A DNA stretch of 64,000 bases from Micropterus salmoides. Its lineage: Eukaryota; Chordata; Actinopteri; Centrarchiformes; Centrarchidae. Shown here piece by piece: positions 56,161 through 64,000 of the stretch. The translations under genes and the position numbers were made by a program. The stretch covers positions 15,299,457 through 15,363,456 of the forward strand of contig NW_024040707.1 in NCBI RefSeq assembly GCF_014851395.1. The letters are read 5' to 3'. The notes beneath the pieces are model-generated. The model made no database searches, had not been told where the DNA came from, and saw only the letters and a program-made list of their open reading frames with translations. Numbering within the stretch: position 1 is the stretch's first letter; each line of letters starts with the position of its first letter.

Positions 56161-58132
56161 GTCTGTGTACTTTGGTGTTTTATTATTTTGGTCTTGTTGG
56201 CTTTGTGTTCTGTTTATCCTAAGTCTTAGTCTGTTAGGTTGTAGTTTATTTGTATTAAGGGGGCTATATGTAAGTTTTTCAATGAAATAACTTCATTAAT
56301 GAATCAAATTTTCATTGCCTTATTGACAATGGGCTCAAAACTCACTTAGAAATGAAGCAAACGCCTGTTTACTCTGTTGCTTACATCAGCCACTATTCTG
56401 CTTTTAATGTGAGGACACCAGGTCGGATTCAGCCCTGTGCACACTCCCGAGCCTCTTTCTGACTACAGCAACAACACTGCAGCTAACGACATGCAGTCCA
56501 CTAACACCATAAAACATTATCTCCAACATAAACAACAAAGGTTTATGTGATGAAGTCTGTCTGGCCAAATAAGATTCAGATGATGTTGGGTAAAAATAGT
56601 CACACCAGAAAGTCACGAGTCACGTTAGCTCGCCAGCTTAAGCAGAGCAGTTGCTAGCCCATGCAAAGATGTATCACTTTCCGCATAACTTCACCAGCTA
56701 ACACGAACCATATTACTATCCTGTGTACCACCGGTATTATGTCAAAGTGTTGATTTTTGCTTGCAAGAATGAATGTACAGTAGTGATATATATAGGTGAT
56801 AGTGATACAGGTCAGAGGCAGACAGCTATCATTAACACAGATCCACAGCTGTTTGCTTCGTAGCGTTCAATTTAGATTTATTGCACCAATACTCAGGTAC
56901 ACAGCTTCTCCACCTCTCAGTCTCTGTAAGTAACTTGATCCACATAATTTACAACACTGCAACAAAACGGCAACAACCAGGATGCGAATAACACAGTGAC
57001 TCAACTTTTTTTCCAGGCCAAAAAAGGAAGCCTAGTACAGCGCAGGCGCATGCTTCAGTGAACTAAAATCTTACAAAGCTTACAATATCCTTGCTTATTT
57101 AACTATGTCTGCAGTGTGTAGATGATGATAAATCAAATTCATTACACCAGTTCAGGGGTGCCCCATAACACATGACAACTTTTGTAGTTAGGGGTCACCA
57201 AGTATTCAAGAGCAAAACTGCCAGCAAGTCAGACACACAACAATAGACCATCATGTCCGCTCAAACCAGACCCATACAATGCTGAACCAGAACCAAAGAC
57301 ACTATCATAAAATACAGTCTGCATTATCATCTCTAATTCCTAATTCTTATCATTCCCATCAAGTTTAAAGTTTCAACTTAATCTTTTTTATCAAATATGT
57401 CCGCTCCTCTTGCTCATGTTGACTGAATAATGTAATCTGCATCCAATAAAGCAGTAGTCATACACTGTTGTTGGGGAATTTTTTTGGGAATTCCAAAGTT
57501 AAACAAATGCCATGTTTATTGTGAAAGGATTCACGAAAGACTTCAAATGAAATAATAAACTCTTTATTGATGAAAAATTCCCCCCCTTACTTCGAACCAT
57601 GGTGACAACAATACAGAGGAAGAGCCATCCACTAACACTACAGTAAAGTTACTTAATGCGGTCTAACTGTTAGAAATTGTGACACAATCTCATTATAATA
57701 TTCAGTCCAGCTCACTAACCATTTCATTATCATCCAATACATGTAGCTGAGACATTGCTGAGCCTCCGGTGAAAGATACACAGACAGTAAAGATAGTTAC
57801 TGAAAAGCAGCATGCGAGCTAACGCTGTAGCACATCGGCTAAATGCAGTAATTGTACCATTATCATGTAACAAGCATGGATTAGTTCAACCTGCAGGTGA
57901 TAAAACTATTTCTGTAAAATTGAAGTAGGAGTTTACCTGAGTTTCCAACTCTGATCTGTTCTCCGTTTGTCTCTAGCTGCTGTCACACTGCCTTTTTTCT
58001 GGGAGTATTATGCCAATATGCTGTTCGATGTGCTGTATGAAAGGTACAGAACTGGCGTTAAGCTGCCTCTGAGCCGAGAATGTTGAAGTAAAAGAACCTG
58101 AATATGTCTGTGAAAAACCACAGACTGCATGC

Positions 58133-58565
58133 TAGTGATGTGCGGATCGATCCTAAAGTATCGAAATTTCTGATACCAATGTTTCCTGCTCTAGGATCGA
58201 TATACATATATAAGGATCGATATCTAAACTCAGTCATTTGGAGTGAGTGTGTGTTTTATTATAAGTATCTTACTGTCACCAGGATGGTCTAATTATACTC
58301 GGTTGATAGGAACTACTTTTCCTTCCGCCTGTCAAAGTCATGCTTGCGCTACATTCTGTGACGGAGCTTCTTTGAAGTGAGCCGCTGCAGCCCTTTACAT
58401 TTCCTGCGATTGAATACTGACACTGGCTGACTGTAAAAACAGTGACGTCTGGCTGTATTTTAGCTGTGAAGGTAATAATGTTGCTCTGTGTGATGTGTGT
58501 GCAAAGACAGTGAAAGACTTTGGCAACACCGCAAACTTCGCTAAACATCTGAGATTAAGTTTGTC
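58133..58565 (+). mobile_element. hAT transposon relic with terminus and BED finger
   Basis: Left side begins TAGTGATGTGCGGATCGATC, a hAT-type terminus. Repeated 'ggatcgatat' motifs follow, then a BED-finger reading frame. The right end is missing or unrecognised. Confidence 0.65.
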
Positions 58566-58569
58566 ACAA
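58414..58569 (+). pseudogene. hAT transposase N-terminal BED zinc-finger fragment
   Basis: The frame reads SDVWLYFSCEGNNVALCDVC then AKTVKDFGNTANFAKHLRLSLSQ and stops. It shows the BED pattern: aromatic SxVWxYF, CxxC, and KHL in place of the first histidine helix, with the second zinc histidine lost before the stop. The rest of the transposase (dimerisation and catalytic core) is absent. Confidence 0.75.
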
Positions 58570-58832
58570 TAATAGGATGATGTTATGAAGCGGCAGTTCT
58601 GATATTTTTATTATAATTAAAGAATATGACAGTAGTTTGATGTCTTGTCATTATGTGGCTATTATTTTGAATTGGTAAGGCTACAGCCCACTCCTTATTC
58701 CTCTCAAAAATACAGAAACGGGAGGGGGGGGGGTCACATTAAACTAGGAATAAGAGTAGAGTGCAACCAGCTGGTTGCAATCTTAGAACCGCACCACTAG
58801 TGGCCGCTGAAAACTCCATAGTGCCCCTTTAA

Positions 58833-59163
58833 GTTTTCTGTCTGCTAATTGTTGGTTTGTGTTCTCTGTCTGGTGATTGATTATTTGACAGTGTTTAGTC
58901 TTGTGTGCTTGTTTCCTGTTATGTTTAGTTTGTCTTGTGTTGTTCAGTTATGTTTCTGCATTTTGGTTTGGTCCTGTCTGTTCCCCTTGTTTGGTTTGGT
59001 TAAATATTGGCTTGGTCTGTTCAGTCTTTGTGACGTCCTCGTTTGATGTTGAGTGTTCTGACTTGCTTTGTTCACAGCTCATTGTTCCGTGTTTTGGATT
59101 AACCAGTTACTTTGGATTACCTTTCATTTGGATTTACTTTGGATTGAACTTTGCCTTGTGCTC
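58833..59163 (+). repeat. T/G-rich retroelement-like fragment
   Basis: Sequence such as 'gtgttctctgtctggtgatt' and 'ggattaccttt' is typical of T/G-rich teleost LTR-type debris. The overlapping open frames here look like composition effects. Low confidence. Confidence 0.3.
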
Positions 59164-59290
59164 AATAGAAAAATAGAATAGAATAGAGAATAGAATAGGC
59201 TTTATTGTCATTGCACTGTGAAGGTATAACGAAATTTAGGGTGCTCCCACGGAGCCACCCTTGCACCATAAAAACAAGAAAAGAAAGAAC
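59164..59290 (+). repeat. (AGAAT)n and 'ctttattgtcattgcactgt' dispersed repeat
   Basis: An AGAAT-type run leads into 'ggctttattgtcattgcact' and 'taacgaaattt', a combination I remember as a frequent teleost repeat end. Confidence 0.6.
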
Positions 59291-59585
59291 AAAAAAGACA
59301 AAAACAGGTTAAAACAAACAATGTTCTCATAAAAATAGAGACACAATAATATATACAACCAGGATATATAAATATAATTAATATATGTTTACCTGTATTG
59401 TATATTATCTATATACACACATAAAATCTAATTTTTAAAAAATGGCACAATGGCAATGGAAGCCTGTGCAACTAAGTTTTTGTTTAATTAAATATTTAGT
59501 TGAACTGAACAAAGAGCAAACATGGGCAAAACAGTAGAGTGCAAGATATGGAACCAAAACAAGACCAGAATCCTTAACTCATAAC

Positions 59586-60640
59586 AAATAGACCTGTGTC
59601 TCAATTTATTATTCTAAATCATGCAATGAAGTAGAAGAAAAGCATAATAAATCCTGGGACAAAATCATTTGGATTTATTGGAAGCACATAACAATTTAGA
59701 AAAACACTATGATGAATTAATACCTGCCAGATGATGTCATTGTTTACTGTCCACAAATACTGTACAGTATGTAGCCTAATGAACAATCCTTGTGTTATAG
59801 ATGACTTGGGCATTGAAATGTTTAATTTTTTAATTCATGTGGTCCTAGTTGTCCACAACTAAAATCAGAATTTAAGGAGAAATGTGTTTTATACCACCTC
59901 AAGAACACTTCCTATCAGAAAGAAAGGTATTTCAGTGTACAACTGCAGTACTTCAATCTAAGTAAAGTAATTTCCCTGATATTTTAGTGTTATTTCACTT
60001 TTAGTATACTTCCTGTGAATATAATCCAGTTAATCATATTTTCATACTTTATATACATTGTGTTAACACCTTATTTTGAAAGCCGGATGTTGTGACATGT
60101 GTGTCTTCGTGCTAATTTCACAAAGTCCGACGTAATTTGATAAATTATGTTGCATGTGGTGCACGCATCGCAAACTATTATAGTAAACTATAGATTTGAT
60201 AGCGTCTCTTCAGATAAGACTCTCAGACTGCAACACTTGTCTTTGTAACTTGTCTTTGTAAAGAGAGAAACTAACACAACAAAGTCTCTAACCTGCCTGT
60301 CAGCTCGCTCTGCTCCGTTAAAACTGAATTTACCATACAGAGTCGAATACGTGTGCATTCCAGATTTAGCTGCTACTAGTTGACCAACGGTTCCATTTAT
60401 CGCAGTTCTGTGTCAGTGCATGCCACAAACTGAAAACACTGTCTGTCAGAGCGTCCACACAAAAAAGAAGGAAGACATAGCTGGTAGAATTGTCCTCAGA
60501 TAGAGTTGCTAATCACATCAATTCACTAAAGGAAGCCATCTCTTGTGACTGTGTGAGGAGCAAGGCTTGTTGATGTGTGAGTTTAAGGTTGACCTCTCTC
60601 TCTGACTGGTCCACCAACAGGGGAGAAGTTCACCCCTTGA
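59586..60640 (+). repeat. Dispersed repeat, copy 2
   Basis: Same orientation and order as 13882-14740 in slc9a8 intron 8, about 45 kb away. Longer by segments near 59665-59750 and 60065-60220. Non-coding. Confidence 0.8.
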
Positions 60641-60984
60641 GACACAGCCCCTCCTCATTTGCATAGTGAGGCAGAAATGCATAGAAATGTAAAAACAGGA
60701 GGCAGAAATATATAACCATTGTGGAAATAAATAGGGTAGAAATGCAAAGGAAGAATAAAACTAAAACAAAAATATTAAAACACACATAAGAAAACACATT
60801 AACAAAACAAGCAATTAATTAACAAAGTTTAGCAAATTTATAACAGACAATAAATAATTAAGGTAATTATTACAGAGAGAGAAAAGAGAGATATACATTT
60901 ATGTCTCATTGTATAATTTAATTACTGCCTACATTAATTTTTGTACTGTATTTTTTCATCAGATGCCTATTTATTTATTGAAAT

Positions 60985-61235
60985 GTAAATGCTCCGTATT
61001 TGTATAGCGCCTTTCTAGTCTTTTCAACCACTCAAAGCGCTTTTACACTACATCTGCATACACCATTCACAAGTGCTTATACAGAAACTAACATTCACAC
61101 ACATTCATACACCAGGGGCAATACAGGGTTCAGTATCTTGCCCAAGGACACTTCGACATGCAGCCTGAACCACCGACCTTCCGATTAATGGACAACCCGC
61201 TCTATCTCCTGAGCCACAGCCACCCACTGCTTCAG
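60985..61235 (+). repeat. 'tagcgcctttctagt' dispersed teleost repeat, copy 2
   Basis: Longer and cleaner copy of the repeat at 45255-45430: 'tgtatagcgcctttctagtc', 'ccactcaaagcgcttttaca', 'cagtatcttgcccaaggaca' and 'ctgagccacagcc'. Confidence 0.8.
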
Positions 61236-62879
61236 ACTGAGCATTTATTTATTTATGTATTTACTTGTAGTGGCACTGGCAAATAAAAATGTTGCAAGAT
61301 CAGGCAAAAGCAACTGCGAGGTTTTAATGTCATGTGACATGGTGAAGTTTTGCAGCGCCAGCAAAAGTCGGACACAATTTCTAACCAGCATGCCTTATTT
61401 TAAGTCCAGCATGCATCATGTTAAGTCAGTACTGTGTAGCGCCGCATGAAGTAAAATGCACCTAAACTCTGTCGGGGGAGACAGACGAGGGAGAGGCTGG
61501 GGTGCCTTTCATGCTGCTGTGTGCATAAAGTAGCTTGTCAATGTCACTTTTTGTGAACCGACTAATCACAGCGGAGATGGGGCGGGACATTAACAAAAGT
61601 TGACGTGCTACATCAAACCTTTCAAACGTGTTGTTCTGCATGAATGGTTATGATTATTGATAAGTTAGCACTTAGCGTTAACAAATTAGAGACTAACCAT
61701 CGTGTGGAGCATTTTTCATGCACAAAAATGAAACTGCTGTTTTTCCCAACTGGAATTAATATTATAGTAGTGGTAAGTTATATAGTAGCCTATACTATGA
61801 TCTGAAATTCTAATAAACACACTAACATTAACCCTAATCAAAGCTTAATCACAGGGGTGTAAAATCAGAAAAACGTTTTATTTGTGAAATTTTAACTAAT
61901 AAGCTGTTTAAATGTTACATATACTATATAAACTATAGACTAAGCAGATTATCCAAATAAAGTGTAACCTGTAAATATATTCAAATGGCCAGAAATAACA
62001 AGAAAATGCATAGATTTCGTTCATAAAGTACCTCATTGCCTTTACTTTACGTGTACCGATCATGCTTACTGTCGTGCATGGTCACTGTTAATACAGTATC
62101 TGCCACTGCCACAACAACTAATGATGGCATTAATACAAGAAGACAAGCGTCATGAGGCAGGACTTTGTGGTATTGCATAGTCTTTTTACAGTGTCTGACA
62201 AATAACATAATCAAAGTGACGATAAGTAGGAGTTAATATTCTTGCTCACATTGACAGCTGTGAGAATGGTCATAAGTCATGCACAGACGAGCAGAGATGC
62301 TGTGCAGTCAACAAGCAGGGCATTGCATCAGAGAAGGAATGTGAAGCTGCATTGGTGGCAGCCTGGTTGAAGGTACTAGAAGAAGTTTTTTCCCTCATCC
62401 CATATAATTCTTCAGTTCTGAAACTCAACACAGTTGAAATGACAGTTGTTATGGTTGTTAGAGCTGAGGCTCTAATGATCATAAGGACTGTCATTACAAC
62501 AGCCAGGAGCACTAACGAACCAGCGGTATCAATCATCTTGGCAAACAACTCCACAGAGATTAAATAGCTGAGTTTCCCTACCAGTCAGTCAGAACTGAAG
62601 AAGACTTTTGGCACGTCTTCTGTTATCTTCAACCAAGTGGATAACTATGACCTCGATGACTGAGATTCTCCATATACATTGTTACACATACAAAAAAATC
62701 TCCACAACAAATGCAGGGTATGCTTTTTACCAAGTGCTGATGGCTACAATGTTAGCAAACAATCATCATCCAGCAGTTGGGTTCTTCGCCACCTCATGAA
62801 TGTAAATTAAATATTTCCTTCCCTTTATGTCTTCTTTTATGTCCCTCTGTATGCAAACTTATCCCATTAATACATGTTA
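61236..62879. other. Intergenic, no recognised gene
   Basis: Contains a 94-residue minus-strand open frame (62270-62554) with a hydrophobic segment SLVLLAVVMTVLMII. I do not recognise it and do not call it a gene. Confidence 0.5.
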
Positions 62880-62899
62880 CTAACTTGACCTCTTCCCTT

Positions 62900-63244
62900 C
62901 CCATAGTCTTGTGCTTTCTCGTCCCTCTCCTCTCTCCTCATATCACTTTCTGGAGCTGTGGAGTCTGGATCTGTCGTTGCAAGTCACCTGCTACCCCCCA
63001 TGTTCCTGCTCGACTCCCTCTGCTACAATTATTATTACTAGTCCTATTGTTATTTTTATTGTTTTTATTAACATTAACATTATCTTGCCTCTGTCGCCTA
63101 GTGCTTGCTCTTGGTGGGAATTGTTGGGTTTCTGTAAATAATATCACAGAGTCTCACAGTCTAGACCTGCTCTTTTATGAAAAGCGCTATGAAATTACTG
63201 TTATTGTGATTTGGCGCTATATAAATAAAATTGAATTGCTGTGA
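62900..63244 (+). repeat. Dispersed teleost repeat tail, copy 2
   Basis: 'ctgtcgcctagtgcttgctc', 'gggaattgttgggtttctgt', 'gtctagacctgctctt', 'ggcgctatataaataaaatt' and the terminal 'gaattg' are a widespread teleost repeat end. It is related to 30347-30475. Confidence 0.75.
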
Positions 63245-64000
63245 GGCTATAGCTTATGAAGCATGATTGAAGTAAATGCTGAAATGAACACATTTAGACT
63301 ATCATGACTGAGAGCTTTCCTGTTCTTGTGAGGACAAAACTCCAGTAACAATTGTAGTATAAGGAATGACTTAATTGTGAGACCAAAGCAATTCATCTTT
63401 TGGACTTGGTCATGTTCATCATAGGGACATTTATCATGCAATATTGCAAAAGGTTTTGACTTAAATGCACCCTGAAAGTAAGTGATGTTCCAGAAATCCC
63501 CATCATGCCGCCCACTCTTTCAGAATTTTTAACTCATAGTATGAGCACAACTATACATACATATTCACATTTTTGTGTTTGTTGGCACCTCTTGACCATG
63601 AACTGTAAATCACACCAATTAACACACAAAGTAAAAGAAAGTGTGGTTTGTAAATGTTGTTTGATGATAAAAGCCTTATGGGCTTTTGCTTACAAATGAA
63701 TCAGACTTCTTTATTATTAGCCATATTTCCTTTGATGACCGTTACTCATTTTTTGGACAAAACAACACAAATGTTTTTTTTACAAATGATGTATTCTAAA
63801 TACATCAATAAATGTTTCTTGCATCCAGTGTGAGTGGGCAGCATAGTCTACATTACAAAAGAGAGACAGACAGCTGGTCATGTGACCTTTTCATTGACTA
63901 AGAAGGCCTAAGGGTTTGAGGAACACATTCATCAAATGCCTCACCATGACCCGCTGTCAGCAGACTCACCACTGCATTGCCCAGTTCTTCACATTTATAC
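63245..64000. other. Intergenic, nothing recognised
   Basis: AT-rich sequence to the window edge with no recognisable gene or repeat boundary. Confidence 0.6.

Larger units (their letters stand above)
56255..58832. mobile_element. TTAA-ended element, long member with nested hAT relic
   Basis: Left end TTAAGGGGGCTATATGTAAG and reverse complement of the right end TTAAAGGGGCACTATGGAG match imperfectly. 57740-57905 is homologous to 40430-40590 in the short member, and 'cttacatcagcc' near 56388 corresponds to 'gttacatcagcc' at 40399. A hAT-type fragment with BED-finger coding sequence lies at about 58133-58565. No own transposase recognised. Confidence 0.6.

Noticed and set aside
58786..58806. 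Possible CTCF-like site near 58790
   Set aside because: CCACTAGTGGCCGCT has at least two mismatches to the core and is better explained as part of the right end of the TTAA-ended element.
58849..59176. Two overlapping Cys/Leu/Val-rich frames
   Set aside because: Result of T/G-rich repeat-like sequence (TGTTT, TTGG phrases) rather than a membrane protein; no start context or domain.

Overview
The window is teleost fish DNA. It carries a vertebrate gene split by canonical GT-AG introns, and it is packed with repeat families typical of ray-finned fish: Tc1-like transposons and MITEs, hAT relics, L1-type LINEs and many microsatellites. The only protein-coding host gene I can support is slc9a8, the endosomal/Golgi sodium/hydrogen exchanger NHE8, on the + strand. 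Fifteen coding exons (2-16 by inferred homology with the 16-exon mammalian gene) join in frame from 428 to the stop at 28609. They encode 574 residues, namely everything except the short first exon, which must lie left of the window.

Layout. 1-28609: slc9a8, exons 2 to 16. Intron 8 (11640-22312) is the largest and is almost entirely mobile DNA. It holds an antisense copy of a GC-rich teleost repeat (about 11.9-12.6 kb) and a sense copy (about 13.29-22.08 kb). The sense copy contains a roughly 469-bp tandem repeat, and that repeat was interrupted by a nearly intact 5.5-kb L1-type LINE (15846-21336) flanked by a 12-bp target duplication. Several units of the GC-rich repeat carry full CTCF-consensus motifs, two on the minus strand followed by three on the plus strand. 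Intron 13 contains a 1636-bp Tc1-like transposon (24568-26203) with an open 346-residue DD34E transposase and 217-bp terminal inverted repeats. Its right end lies only 61 bp upstream of exon 14.

28610-64000: the slc9a8 3' UTR (candidate poly(A) signal near 29771), followed by about 34 kb in which I recognise no conserved protein. This part holds a Tc1-type MITE (33857-34197), a 687-bp element with long inverted ends (35884-36570), two related TTAA-ended elements (40324-40696 and 56255-58832, the second containing a hAT BED-finger relic), a LINE C-terminal remnant near 50.1 kb, several dispersed teleost repeats, and one weak candidate minus-strand exon at 43139-43257.

The mobile elements and the host gene have no common pathway. 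Their interest lies in how the insertions may affect the gene: candidate CTCF sites, inverted repeats in the pre-mRNA, a sense-oriented L1, and a transposon close to a splice acceptor. No rRNA, tRNA or CRISPR array was recognised.
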